64,000 bases of DNA from an uncultured Pedosphaera sp. (GTDB lineage: Bacteria; Verrucomicrobiota; Verrucomicrobiia; Limisphaerales; Pedosphaeraceae), in the NCBI GenBank assembly GCA_903918755.1, contig CAIXFN010000067.1, positions 1 to 64,000 on the forward strand. Direction: 5' to 3'. Of the stretch, positions 18,301 through 26,980 are shown piece by piece. A program made the position numbers and the translations under genes. The notes under the pieces were generated by a model. That model searched no databases, had not been told where the DNA came from, and worked only from the letters and a program-made list of their open reading frames with translations. Position 1 is the first letter of the stretch. Every line of letters begins with the position of its first letter.

Positions 18301-18942
18301 CTAAGTGCCGGGCAAGGCCCGCAACCGGGGCGTCAAATGACTCCGGTCCGCGAATAAATGCAGCAACGGCCCCTCCGGCGTGAACTCCACCATACTCACG
18401 GAACCCACGGGACAGCTGAGCCGGAAACGAAATCGCCCCACATCAATCCCCAGTAATCCGCACAGCAGGATGCGGATCGTGGCCTTGTGCGAAACGATCA
18501 GCACATTCCCGGTCGCAAACCGCTCCCGAATCTCCTCGGTCACCCGCAGGGTGCGGTGCGCGATCGCCACCGCGGGCTCCCCCTCCGTCGGCGCGTTCCA
18601 GGCCGGATCCGCCGTCCACCGCAGGTAATCATCATGATAGTCCCGGTTCACGGTGGCGACGGTTTGGCCCTCCCATCGCCCGTATTGGATTTCCTTGAGA
18701 TCGTCACGCAATTCCGGCGTGAGTTTTGCCGCCTCGCACAGGGGTCGCGCCGTCGCCACCGTCCGCCGGAGCGGACTGGCAAACACCGCCGCCCACGGCA
18801 TCTGCTGGTAAACCGCGGCGAACGCCTGCGCCATTTCCTCACCCTCCGCTGTCAAGTCAGGATCCAGACCCGCCCCACAAAACGCGTTGTCGCGGCTGAA
18901 TTCAGTCTGCCCGTGCCGGAGAAAATAAAGTTTCAAGCTCAT
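18301..18942 (-). CDS. histidine phosphatase (phosphoglycerate mutase-like)
   Basis: A 213-aa member of the histidine phosphatase superfamily. The phospho-acceptor motif is LRHGQTEF (residues 8-15), and the second catalytic His is in VSHKATIR. The spacing and length resemble the GpmB/CobC/alpha-ribazole phosphatase subgroup. The ATG at 18942 immediately precedes the core fold. Substrate unknown. It is divergent from the uracil-DNA glycosylase gene. Confidence 0.85.
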   Translation of the reverse strand: MSLKLYFLRHGQTEFSRDNAFCGAGLDPDLTAEGEEMAQAFAAVYQQMPWAAVFASPLRRTVATARPLCEAAKLTPELRDDLKEIQYGRWEGQTVATVNRDYHDDYLRWTADPAWNAPTEGEPAVAIAHRTLRVTEEIRERFATGNVLIVSHKATIRILLCGLLGIDVGRFRFRLSCPVGSVSMVEFTPEGPLLHLFADRSHLTPRLRALPGT

Positions 18943-19057
18943 GCGCAATGAGTAAGCGGTGTGATACTGGCGGTCATGCGCCACCATAGCCTTTGGACCG
19001 GCATCCCACCAATGGAATTTCCGTGCACTCCGCCCACCGTTATTTAAACTGGGCGGG

Positions 19058-20020
19058 ATGTCGGACGATGCGTATGGCCAATTGCTGGCGGCGAGCATTC
19101 AACACCTCGAGTTGTTGAAAGCGCGCGGGCTTCGTCACGTGGCGGTGCAGCCACAAACGCTCGCCGCCCTTGCGGCTCCCATTGCGGCCGCGGCGCGCGC
19201 GGCGTCCCCATCGATTCGTCCGGCTCCCGTTCCGGCTCCGGCCTCCCGGCCCACCCAAGCTCCCATTTCCGCTCCCGTCGTCGCCGCGGCTCGGCCTCCC
19301 GCTCCGGTTGCCCGCCCGGTTTCGTCCCCGGTGGCGGCTCCACCACCGCCCTTGGCTGCGGTGCTTACTGCCCCGCCCGTAAGTCCTACCCCGGCGTTGC
19401 CTAAAGCCGAGGCCTTTGCCGCCTTGCGCGCCCGCGCGCTGACCTGCATCCGCTGCCCCCACCTCGCCTCCTCCCGCCGCCAGGTGGTTTTTGGAGTTGG
19501 CGATATTAACGCCCGGTTGATGTTTGTCGGCGAGGCGCCGGGAGCGGATGAAGATGTGCAAGGCGAACCGTTTGTCGGGCGGGCGGGCGAATTGTTGACG
19601 AAAATGATCATCGGGATGGGCCTGACGCGGGCCACGGTATACATCGGAAATGTGCTCAAATGCCGTCCGGACACCCCCGGCCAACCTTCCGGCAATCGCA
19701 AACCGACGACCGCGGAGATGCAAACCTGTCTGCCCTATTTACAAGAGCAGATCGATCTGATCCAGCCGCAGGTGCTTGTCGCCCTGGGTTCCACGGCCAT
19801 GGAGGGCCTCGTGGGCCATCCGGTAGCCATCTCCAAGATTCGCGGTCAGTGGCAATCCTACCGTGGCATTCCCCTCATGCCCACGTTTCACCCCGCCTAC
19901 GTCTTGCGCAACCAGGCCATGGCCATCAAACGCCAGGTCTGGGAGGATTTGCTCGCCGCCATGGAACATCTGGCCCTTCCGATTAGCGAGAAACAGCGGA
20001 ATTACTTCCTCAAGCCCTGA
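19058..20020 (+). CDS. family-4 uracil-DNA glycosylase with long Ala/Pro-rich N-terminus
   Basis: DNA-repair enzyme excising uracil. The catalytic domain occupies about residues 118-320, with motif A GEAPGADEDVQGEPFVG (158-174) and FHPAYVLRN as the C-terminal motif. Four cysteines (130, 133, 202, 224) fit the [4Fe-4S] cluster of this family. Residues 40-115 are an unusual Ala/Pro/Val-rich linker joining a short N-terminal helix to the enzyme. The ATG at 19058 lies seven bases after TAAACT (19045-19050) with no ribosome-binding site. Confidence 0.9.
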   Translation: MSDDAYGQLLAASIQHLELLKARGLRHVAVQPQTLAALAAPIAAAARAASPSIRPAPVPAPASRPTQAPISAPVVAAARPPAPVARPVSSPVAAPPPPLAAVLTAPPVSPTPALPKAEAFAALRARALTCIRCPHLASSRRQVVFGVGDINARLMFVGEAPGADEDVQGEPFVGRAGELLTKMIIGMGLTRATVYIGNVLKCRPDTPGQPSGNRKPTTAEMQTCLPYLQEQIDLIQPQVLVALGSTAMEGLVGHPVAISKIRGQWQSYRGIPLMPTFHPAYVLRNQAMAIKRQVWEDLLAAMEHLALPISEKQRNYFLKP

Positions 20021-20037
20021 TCTACCGGATTGCCGGC

Positions 20038-20066
20038 TTGCAGCCGCGTCCCTTTCCGGCTAAGGA
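20038..20066 (+). promoter_or_regulatory. leaderless-type promoter of the DedA gene
   Basis: TTGCAG (20038-20043), a 17-bp spacer, TAAGGA (20061-20066), then six bases to the ATG at 20073. Confidence 0.55.
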
Positions 20067-20072
20067 CTCCGC

Positions 20073-20693
20073 ATGCTGCGACATTTGCTCGAACCGCTGT
20101 TCCAATGGTACATGAAGGCGCTTGATACCGGTGGGTATCTGCTGATCGCGCTGCTCATGGCGGCCGAGAGTTCCATCGTCCCGCTACCCAGCGAGTTTGT
20201 CATCCCGCCGGCCGCGGCCTCCGGTAAATTCAGCGTCGTGGGCATCGTCATTGCCGGCACCCTTGGTTCCTGGCTGGGCGCCTCCATCATGTATTGGGCC
20301 GCCCGCCTCGGTGGTCGCCGCCTGCTGGCCCGCTACGGCAGCTATGTGCTCCTCTCGCCCGCCAAGGTCGCCGGCGCGGAACGTTGGGCGGAACAATACG
20401 GCTCCATGGGCATTTTCATCTCCCGCCTGCTCCCGGTCGTCCGCCATCTCATCGGCATTCCCGCCGGCATCGTCCGCATGGATTTCAAACTTTTCTCCAT
20501 TTTTACCCTGATCGGTTCCGGCATCTGGAGCGCGGTGCTTTGCTGGGTGGGCATCAAAATGGGGCAGGACGAAGCCCTCATGCGCGGCGAACTCCGCCGG
20601 GTGACCCTCTGGGTTGCCGGGGCCGTGGTCATCCTCGGCGTCATTTACTACCTCTTCGTCCACCGCCAGATGAAGCGCCAGCCCGATCGCTGA
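20073..20693 (+). CDS. DedA-family membrane protein
   Basis: A 206-aa inner-membrane protein of the DedA/SNARE-associated family, whose members act in lipid carrier or phospholipid translocation and membrane homeostasis. Family features: ESSIVPLPSEFVIPPA in the first re-entrant region, GSWLGASIMYWAARLGGR, and SRLLPVVRHLIGIPAGI with the conserved Arg residues. It is a single gene, with its promoter directly abutting the start, and it converges on pyrE. Confidence 0.9.
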   Translation: MLRHLLEPLFQWYMKALDTGGYLLIALLMAAESSIVPLPSEFVIPPAAASGKFSVVGIVIAGTLGSWLGASIMYWAARLGGRRLLARYGSYVLLSPAKVAGAERWAEQYGSMGIFISRLLPVVRHLIGIPAGIVRMDFKLFSIFTLIGSGIWSAVLCWVGIKMGQDEALMRGELRRVTLWVAGAVVILGVIYYLFVHRQMKRQPDR

Positions 20694-20712
20694 TTGCGCT
20701 GTCGCCGCGGCC

Positions 20713-21279
20713 TTATTTGCTGCCCGGTTTCACCGCCGGGGTGGCGGCCAGATCCGCCGGCAGTTGATCCGCAGGAAAAGCTTCCACGTGGAGCGCCAGC
20801 AGGCTGAACGTTGGCACGCCCAAATTTACCAGGCCGTTTGAGCGGTCGACCGCCATCGCCACACCCGCCACCTCGCCGCCGTGGGCCCGCACAATGTCCA
20901 TGGTTTCCTGCACCCGTCCGCCTTTGGTCACCACGTCCTCCACCACCAGGATCCGCTCGCCCGGGGCGATCTTGAATCCGCGGCGCAAAACGAGTTTGCC
21001 CTCTTCCTTCTCCACAAAGATGAATCGCAACCGCAACTGCCGCGCGACCTCCTGGCCCAGCACCAGCCCGCCCATCGCGGGCGCGATCACCGTCACCGCT
21101 CCCAGCGGCCGGGTCTGGTTGGCAAGTTCCGCGCCCAGCCGTTCCACCACGGGCATTTGTTGCAACGCCAGTGCGCATTGGAAGAATTGCCGGCTGTGCA
21201 GCCCGCTGCGCAGGATGAAATGGCCTTCCAGCAGGGCGCCGGTGTCACGAAAGATTTGGAGCACGTCATTTTCCGTCAT
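20713..21279 (-). CDS. pyrE: orotate phosphoribosyltransferase
   Basis: Pyrimidine biosynthesis enzyme joining orotate and PRPP to give OMP. The 188-aa protein has the PRPP-binding motif ILVVEDVVTKGG (VVEDVVTTGG type) and the N-terminal block GHFILRSGLHS. The ATG at 21279 is six bases after a TAAAGT -10 element (21286-21291). It shares a 49-bp divergent regulatory region with the membrane protein gene at 21329. Confidence 0.94.
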   Translation of the reverse strand: MTENDVLQIFRDTGALLEGHFILRSGLHSRQFFQCALALQQMPVVERLGAELANQTRPLGAVTVIAPAMGGLVLGQEVARQLRLRFIFVEKEEGKLVLRRGFKIAPGERILVVEDVVTKGGRVQETMDIVRAHGGEVAGVAMAVDRSNGLVNLGVPTFSLLALHVEAFPADQLPADLAATPAVKPGSK

Positions 21280-21285
21280 GACTGA

Positions 21286-21322
21286 ACTTTAGTTTCTCAG
21301 CCGCGGGATAAAAGTTTAAAGT
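21286..21322. promoter_or_regulatory. compact divergent leaderless-type promoters (pyrE / 21329 gene)
   Basis: For pyrE, TAAAGT (minus strand, 21286-21291) ends six bases before its ATG. For the plus-strand gene, TTCTCA (21294-21299), a 17-bp spacer and TAAAGT (21317-21322) end six bases before its GTG. Identical -10 hexamers face away from each other in 49 bp. Confidence 0.5.
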
Positions 21323-21328
21323 GCGCCG

Positions 21329-21982
21329 GTGCCAAAATGGTTCAAGACAATCATTGCGCTGCTCCTGCTCCCCGCCTGCCTCGGTGCCGTCAAGGCCCTC
21401 TGGTTGGTGCTCGCCGCGACCGGGCAGGCCACCACCGTCTGGGTCGCCGCCGGTTCCGGGGTCGCTGCCTGGCTGGTGATTTACTGGATGCTCCCCAAAC
21501 CCATGTGGGTTTATGTTTTCGGCCACGAACTCACCCACGTGCTCTGGACCTGGCTCTTCGGAGGTGGAGTGCGGAAATTCAAGGTCACGGCGAAAGGCGG
21601 CCATGTGATTGTCACCAAGAACAACTTCCTGATTTCCCTCGCCCCCTACTTTTTCCCCCTTTACGCCATTCTGGTGGTCCTGGTCTATGTGGCTGGCCAG
21701 CTCGTCTGGAACTGGTCCCCCTACGTCGCCATCTTTCATGTTCTGCTCGGCTCCGCGTACGCGTTTCATGTCACGCTCACCAGTCACATTCTCCAAACCC
21801 GGCAGTCGGACATCACCCAACACGGGTATCTGTTCTCGGCTGTCGTCATTTTTCTCGGCAACATTTCCCTCCTGCTCCTCGGCGTGCCCCTGCTCACCGG
21901 CAGCGTTTCCCTCCCGTCCGCCCTGGTCTTCTGGCAGGCCTCGACGCTGGAGATCCTCCTGGCCCTCCGGCGGCTCTTCTGA
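21329..21982 (+). CDS. polytopic membrane protein with HExxH motif, M50-like
   Basis: A 217-aa protein with about six hydrophobic segments. FGHELTHVLW (residues 65-74) gives an HExxH zinc-protease signature at a membrane boundary, as in site-2-type (M50) proteases. A second, conserved-looking block is VRKFKVTAKGGHVIVTKNN. No PDZ domain or clear second zinc-ligand motif is visible, so protease activity is unproven. GTG start at 21329 follows a -10 element by six bases. Family not otherwise recognised. Confidence 0.65.
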   Translation: MPKWFKTIIALLLLPACLGAVKALWLVLAATGQATTVWVAAGSGVAAWLVIYWMLPKPMWVYVFGHELTHVLWTWLFGGGVRKFKVTAKGGHVIVTKNNFLISLAPYFFPLYAILVVLVYVAGQLVWNWSPYVAIFHVLLGSAYAFHVTLTSHILQTRQSDITQHGYLFSAVVIFLGNISLLLLGVPLLTGSVSLPSALVFWQASTLEILLALRRLF

Positions 21983-22105
21983 CCCAACCTTTGGCTGGAA
22001 GTTCGGCCGAACCAGCTTCCCCCCACGGCCCTTCGACACCCGTCCCGATTGCACTTGATCTATGGGTCGGAATCAGGCGAAATAGCCACTTCTTAAAGTA
22101 ACGTT

Positions 22106-22570
22106 ATGAATCTTGGCGACATTCTCGGTGCGGACAATATTCTGCCGGCGTTGAACGCCTCAGATCGTTGGCAGGCCATTGACGAGTTGATCGACAATTT
22201 GGTCGCTACCAACAAAATCAAAGCCGAAAGCCGGGAAGCCATCGCGGCGGTCGTCAAGAAGCGCGAAACCTCCATGAGCACCGGAATCGGTTTCGGCATT
22301 GGGATTCCCCATGCCTCCACCGATCTCATTTACGAAGTCGTGGGCGCCTTCGGCCGGTCGCCCAAGGGTGTGAATTTCGATGCGTTGGACAACCAGCCCG
22401 TCAACCTGGTGATGTTGTTCCTCGTGCCCCAGGGGCAGTTCCAGAAGCATCTCCATACGCTCGCCAACATCGCCAAGCTGCTGCACAAAAAGGAATTTCG
22501 TCAGGCCCTGGAAGACGCGCCCACCGCGGGAGACATGTATAAAATCATCAAGGAATTCGGCGGAAACTAG
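22106..22570 (+). CDS. PTS EIIA domain protein (PtsN/fructose type)
   Basis: A 154-aa cytoplasmic EIIA protein. The phosphorylated histidine lies in GIGIPHAST (about residue 71). Length and sequence fit PtsN-type regulatory EIIA rather than a sugar-specific transporter subunit, and no EIIB/EIIC genes lie nearby. PtsN proteins link phosphotransfer to nitrogen, potassium or envelope control; the target here is unknown. ATG at 22106 lies six bases after TAAAGT (22094-22099). Followed 83 bp later by argS. Confidence 0.85.
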   Translation: MNLGDILGADNILPALNASDRWQAIDELIDNLVATNKIKAESREAIAAVVKKRETSMSTGIGFGIGIPHASTDLIYEVVGAFGRSPKGVNFDALDNQPVNLVMLFLVPQGQFQKHLHTLANIAKLLHKKEFRQALEDAPTAGDMYKIIKEFGGN

Positions 22571-22653
22571 TTTCCCCCTCCGGACCGGTCTGCTGTTACT
22601 GCTTCCCCTCCGGGCAGCGGCGGGCTTCCTTCAGCCAAGCGGAGCTTATTGCC

Positions 22654-24423
22654 GTGCTACCCCATAAATTCATCGAATCCCGTTTGCGAACCGCCGTGGC
22701 CGCGGTTCTTCCCGAGGCCAATCTCGCCGCCGTTTGCGTTCGTCCGTGTCCCGACTCCAAATTCGGTGATTACCAGGCCAACGCCCTGATGGCACTCGCC
22801 AAGGAACGCAAACTCAACCCCCGCCAACTCGCCAGCCAGGTCGTTGCCCACCTCGACGTCAGCGAACAATGCGAGCCGGTGGAAATTGCCGGCGCCGGCT
22901 TTCTCAATTTCCGTCTTCTCCCCGCCGCCCTCAATGCCACCCTCCGGACCGCCGCCGCGGGCGAACATCTGTTTTTCGAGCGCGCCACGCAACCGCTCAC
23001 GTACGTCGTTGACTTCAGCTCGCCCAACGTCGCGAAGTCGATGCACATCGGCCACATCCGCTCCACGATCCTCGGGGACGCCCTCGCGCGCCTCCTCCGC
23101 CTGCTCGGCCACCGGGTCATCACGGACAATCATATCGGCGATTGGGGCACGCAGTTCGGCAAGTTGTTGGTCGGTTGGAAATCCCAATTGGACCGCGCCG
23201 CCCTCGCCGCGGATCCCATCGGGGAAATGGAACGGTTGTATAAAACCACCCACGCCGCGTGCGAAGCGGACCCCGCGACACTCGACCTGGCCCGGCGTGA
23301 ATTGGTGAAACTCCAGAACGGCGATCCAGAAAACCTCGCCATCTGGAACGAGATGATTCAACTCTCCAAAGTCCAGTTCGACACCATGTATAGCCGCCTG
23401 GGCGTGCGTTTTGACCACACCTACGGCGAAAGCTTTTATAATCCCCTGCTCAAAGGCGTGGTCGCGGATTTACGGGAGCGCGACATTGCGGTGGAAAGCG
23501 AAGGCGCGATGGTTGTGTTTTCCGACGGGAAACTTCCGCCCAAGGAGGACCCTTTCCTGAAACAAGAGGATGGGGAATGGAAACCCAATCCCTCCCTGAT
23601 TCAGAAAAGCGACGGAGCCTCCAATTACACCACCACGGACCTGGCCACTCTCGCCTTCCGCCGGGAAACCTGGCAGCCCCATTACGTGCTGTACGTCACG
23701 GACGGCCGCCAACAACTTCATTTTCAGCAGCTGTTTGCCATCTTCCACCGCTGGCAGCCGGAATCCACCATGCAGCTGAAGCACGTCTGGTTCGGCTCCA
23801 TCCTGGGCGAAGACAACAAGCCATACAAAACCCGCTCGGGCGAAGTGGTCCGCCTCGCCGACCTCCTTGACGAAGCCATCGAACGCGCCTTCCAGGTGGT
23901 GCGCGAAAAGAATCCTGATCTCCCGGAAGCGGAATGCCGACGCATCGCCCGCGTGGTGGGCATCGGCGCGGTGAAGTACGCCGATCTCCTGCCGAACCGC
24001 CAGAGTGATTACATCTTTAGTTGGGATAAGATGCTGGCCTTCAACGGCAACACCGTGCCGTATCTCCTCTACGCCTACGCCCGTATCCGCAGCATCTTCC
24101 GCAAAGCGGCCGCCGAACCCGCCACGGCCGCGCCAGCCGGTTACCCGGTGGCCGTCACCGCGCCGGAAGAGACCGCCCTCGCGCGGCAACTCCTGAAATT
24201 TGACTTCGTCCTCGCCGCCGTGGCGGATGACTACCGGCCGAATTATCTCTGCTCGTATCTCTACGAGTTGGCCGGCCACTTCGCCCGCTTTTTCGAAAAC
24301 TGCCCCGTGCTCAAGGCGGAACCCGCGGAACGCGCCAGCCGCCTGGTGGTGTGTGAACTGACCGGCCGGGTCCTCCGGCAGGGGCTGGAAATTCTCGGCA
24401 TCGAAGTCCTGGAACAAATGTAA
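22654..24423 (+). CDS. argS: arginyl-tRNA synthetase
   Basis: Class I synthetase charging tRNA-Arg. The 589-aa protein has the HIGH motif (NVAKSMHIGHIRST), the ArgS N-terminal tRNA D-loop recognition domain, a degenerate KMSKS loop (KTRSG) and a DALR anticodon-binding domain at the C-terminus. The start is GTG at 22654. It converges on dnaN across a hairpin. Confidence 0.95.
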   Translation: MLPHKFIESRLRTAVAAVLPEANLAAVCVRPCPDSKFGDYQANALMALAKERKLNPRQLASQVVAHLDVSEQCEPVEIAGAGFLNFRLLPAALNATLRTAAAGEHLFFERATQPLTYVVDFSSPNVAKSMHIGHIRSTILGDALARLLRLLGHRVITDNHIGDWGTQFGKLLVGWKSQLDRAALAADPIGEMERLYKTTHAACEADPATLDLARRELVKLQNGDPENLAIWNEMIQLSKVQFDTMYSRLGVRFDHTYGESFYNPLLKGVVADLRERDIAVESEGAMVVFSDGKLPPKEDPFLKQEDGEWKPNPSLIQKSDGASNYTTTDLATLAFRRETWQPHYVLYVTDGRQQLHFQQLFAIFHRWQPESTMQLKHVWFGSILGEDNKPYKTRSGEVVRLADLLDEAIERAFQVVREKNPDLPEAECRRIARVVGIGAVKYADLLPNRQSDYIFSWDKMLAFNGNTVPYLLYAYARIRSIFRKAAAEPATAAPAGYPVAVTAPEETALARQLLKFDFVLAAVADDYRPNYLCSYLYELAGHFARFFENCPVLKAEPAERASRLVVCELTGRVLRQGLEILGIEVLEQM

Positions 24424-24459
24424 ACAACCCCCGGTGGCGCGGCCGCCACCGAGGGTTGT
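24424..24459. terminator. bidirectional hairpin between convergent argS and dnaN
   Basis: ACAACCC and CGGTGGC arms (24424-24438) pair with GCCACCG and GGGTTGT (24445-24459) with one mismatch. A loose T-rich tail follows on the minus-strand reading, none on the plus. Confidence 0.65.
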
Positions 24460-24502
24460 GTCGAAATTCCAACCTTTGTTTACGGGCTTCCCTCCCGTTC
24501 CC

Positions 24503-25612
24503 TTAGCTCAGCCGCATGGGCATGACGACATACAGGAACGGCCCGTTGATCTTCAGGACCCCCGGGCTTAATTCGTCGATCAATTCCAGAAAAACTTCGT
24601 CATTGGTCAGGGCGTTCAGCGGATCAATCACATATTTGGGATTGAATGCGATTGCCATGTCCTTGCCCTTGTAGTTGATCGCCAGGCTTTCGCGCGCCTC
24701 GCCCACTTCCGGGGAATTCGCCGTGATCGCCAGGTTGTTCTTGGAAAAACTCAGCTTGACCGAGTTGGACTTCTCGCTCGTCATGATTTCCGCGCGCCGC
24801 AACGCATGCAGAAACTCCTCCCGCGGCAGCCCCACCCGTTCCTTCGGCTCCGCCGGAATCACCTGGCGGTAGTTCGGATAATTCCCCTCGATCAATTTCG
24901 ATATGATCAGCGTGGAGGCGCCCTTTTCATCCTTCAAATTAAAGGCGGCCTGATTTTCCGAATACCGGATTTCCACCTCACCCTTGTCCTGCAGCAACCG
25001 GTTCAACTCGCTCACCGCCTTTGCCGGCACAATGAATTCGCCCTGGCTGCCCTCGGTCACGTCCACTTCCTCATCCACCAGGGCCAGGCGCCGGCCATCC
25101 GTCGCCACCATGGTCAGTTTGTGCTCCTTGAGGCTCAGAAAAATCCCGTTCAAAACATACCGCGATTCATCCGTGGAAATCGCAAACGCGGTCTTTTTCA
25201 TCATCCCGCGCACCTTCTCCTGCGGCAGCGTGACCCGCTTGTCCTCCTTGAACTTGGGCAGGGCGGGAAATTCCTCTGCGCTCAAGCCGTTGATTTTATA
25301 AAACGAAGCTCCGGACCGCAGGCTGGTCATGTGCTTCTCGTCCACTTCGATCTCAATTTCCGGGTTGTTCAGCTCGCGCACAATCCCGAACAGCTTCTTC
25401 ACCGGAATCGTGGTGGCCCCCTCGGATTTGATGTTTGCCTCCACCCCGCACACGACGGTCACGTCCAGATCCGTGGCGGTCAGTTCCAGCAGTTTGCCTT
25501 GCGCGCGCAGAAGAACATTGGAAAGAATCGGCAGGGTCGTCCGGCTGCTGACCACGTTCTGCACTGCCTGCAGTCCACTGATCAGCTGCTCTTTGGAAAT
25601 CGTTAAATTCAT
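24503..25612 (-). CDS. dnaN: DNA polymerase III sliding clamp (beta subunit)
   Basis: A 369-aa processivity clamp with three structurally repeated domains, forming a ring around DNA. N-terminal MNLTISKEQLISGLQ, the YVLNGIFLSL block of domain 2 and the C-terminal VVMPMRLS are standard beta-clamp features. It is monocistronic-looking, with a candidate promoter that contains a DnaA box. dnaA, often its neighbour, is absent; cysteine desulfurase lies upstream instead. Confidence 0.96.
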   Translation of the reverse strand: MNLTISKEQLISGLQAVQNVVSSRTTLPILSNVLLRAQGKLLELTATDLDVTVVCGVEANIKSEGATTIPVKKLFGIVRELNNPEIEIEVDEKHMTSLRSGASFYKINGLSAEEFPALPKFKEDKRVTLPQEKVRGMMKKTAFAISTDESRYVLNGIFLSLKEHKLTMVATDGRRLALVDEEVDVTEGSQGEFIVPAKAVSELNRLLQDKGEVEIRYSENQAAFNLKDEKGASTLIISKLIEGNYPNYRQVIPAEPKERVGLPREEFLHALRRAEIMTSEKSNSVKLSFSKNNLAITANSPEVGEARESLAINYKGKDMAIAFNPKYVIDPLNALTNDEVFLELIDELSPGVLKINGPFLYVVMPMRLS

Positions 25613-25656
25613 GTCGGCCCTTTAATAGTATCGGTAAATCCTGAATAATGTTCTTA

Positions 25657-25685
25657 TTATTAAGGGTTGTGAATAAGGCAAACAA
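25657..25685 (-). promoter_or_regulatory. candidate dnaN promoter with embedded DnaA box
   Basis: On the minus strand TTGTTT (25680-25685), a 17-bp spacer and TAATAA (25657-25662). The spacer holds TTATTCACA (25668-25676), a match to the DnaA-box consensus TTATNCACA. The flanking 25613-25820 interval is AT-rich and otherwise shows only an AATAAT/ATTATT inverted repeat at 25644-25661. Confidence 0.5.
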
Positions 25686-25820
25686 CCCGCGCTGTCAAGG
25701 TTGGCAGCAAAGACTTGCGTCGTTTTTGAGGCAACGGATTGGGGTCGAATTGCGGACGAGAATTTTCCGCAAGTCGGGGTTGTTGGCTCGCTTAACATTT
25801 CATTCACATCTGTTACCAGC

Positions 25821-26969
25821 TTATTGGCCGGTTTGTACCCTTTTGAGAACCTGCGGCAACAATTCTTCCATCCGCTCCACTTCGGCGAGCGTCGAATCCC
25901 GTCCCAGAGAAAATCGCACCAGGGCATTCGCCAGTCGCGGTTCGAAGCCGAGCGCCAGGATGACGTGAGAGGGCTCCAGCGACCCCGCTGAGCACGCGGA
26001 ACCACTCGAGGCGCAGATTCCCACCAGATCCAACCCCGCCATCAGGGCGATGCTGTCAGAGCGTTCCACGACGAACGCCACGGTATTGGCCAATCGGCCC
26101 GTGACTGGACTCGCCAACTCCACGCCGGGTAAGCGCCCCACGAAATCCGCCACGCGGGCCGTCATTGGTGTGAGGTGTTCAGTATTGAACACCGGCGTCC
26201 GGACAAAGCGCTCCATCGCCGCCACCAAACCAACGATCGCCAAAAGATTCTCCGTTCCCGCCCGGCGTTCGTTCTCATGCCCCCCGCCGAATAAAATCGG
26301 ATCGGGTTGCAGCGGCGACCGGATGTAGAGTGCCCCCGCCCCCTTGGGACCGTGAAATTTGTGCGCGCAGATCGAAACCAAGTCGGCATTGAATTGCGCC
26401 ACATTTTGGAACGGCTCCTTGCCAAACCATTGCACAGCGTCGGTGTGAAAGACCACCCCGCGCTCGCGGCACAGCGCCCCCAACTCCGCCACCGGTTGTA
26501 CAGTGCCGATCTCGTTGTTTGCCGCCATCACGGACACCAGTATCGTATCCGCGCGCAGGGCTTTGCGGAGAGATTCCACCGTTACGCGGCCATCCCGGCC
26601 CACCGGCAAACGGGTGACTTCAAATCCTTCCTTCGCTGCCAGGTAATTGAAGCAATGCAAACCCGCGTGATGCTCAATCATCGTGGTGATCAGATGTCGC
26701 CCCTTGGGCTTGCGCAACCGGGCCGTGCCGAAAATGGCCAGGTTATTACTCTCTGTTCCCCCGCTGGTGAACACGATCTCGCTGGGTTTTGCCCCCAGCA
26801 CCTGGGCGACCCGATCGCGGGCGTCATCCAGCAGGGATCGCGCCTGCCTTCCGATCTGGTGGACGCTGCTGGGATTTCCGAAAATCCCGTCCAGATACGG
26901 TCGCATGGCCTCGCGCACCAGCGGATCCAGCGGCGTGGTGGCGTTGTAATCGAAATAGACGGGCTTCAC
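25821..26969 (-). CDS. cysteine desulfurase (NifS/IscS family)
   Basis: PLP enzyme releasing sulfur from cysteine for Fe-S clusters, thiamine, tRNA or molybdopterin. The 382-aa protein has the PLP lysine in SICAHKFHGPKG (Lys204) and the persulfide-forming cysteine in SSGSACSAGS (Cys326), placing it in the IscS/NifS class. The GTG at 26969 was chosen because YFDYNATTP follows directly and the upstream gene ends 11 bp away. No iscU or other assembly genes adjoin it; its partner may be the molybdoenzyme gene directly upstream. Confidence 0.9.
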   Translation of the reverse strand: MKPVYFDYNATTPLDPLVREAMRPYLDGIFGNPSSVHQIGRQARSLLDDARDRVAQVLGAKPSEIVFTSGGTESNNLAIFGTARLRKPKGRHLITTMIEHHAGLHCFNYLAAKEGFEVTRLPVGRDGRVTVESLRKALRADTILVSVMAANNEIGTVQPVAELGALCRERGVVFHTDAVQWFGKEPFQNVAQFNADLVSICAHKFHGPKGAGALYIRSPLQPDPILFGGGHENERRAGTENLLAIVGLVAAMERFVRTPVFNTEHLTPMTARVADFVGRLPGVELASPVTGRLANTVAFVVERSDSIALMAGLDLVGICASSGSACSAGSLEPSHVILALGFEPRLANALVRFSLGRDSTLAEVERMEELLPQVLKRVQTGQ

Positions 26970-26980
26970 AGTGCGGGCAC

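Noticed and set aside
20780-20795. Second parS-like site inside pyrE
   Set aside because: The core TCCACGTGGA is palindromic but the outer positions differ at four of 16 bases from the site at 249-264, and it lies in conserved coding sequence.
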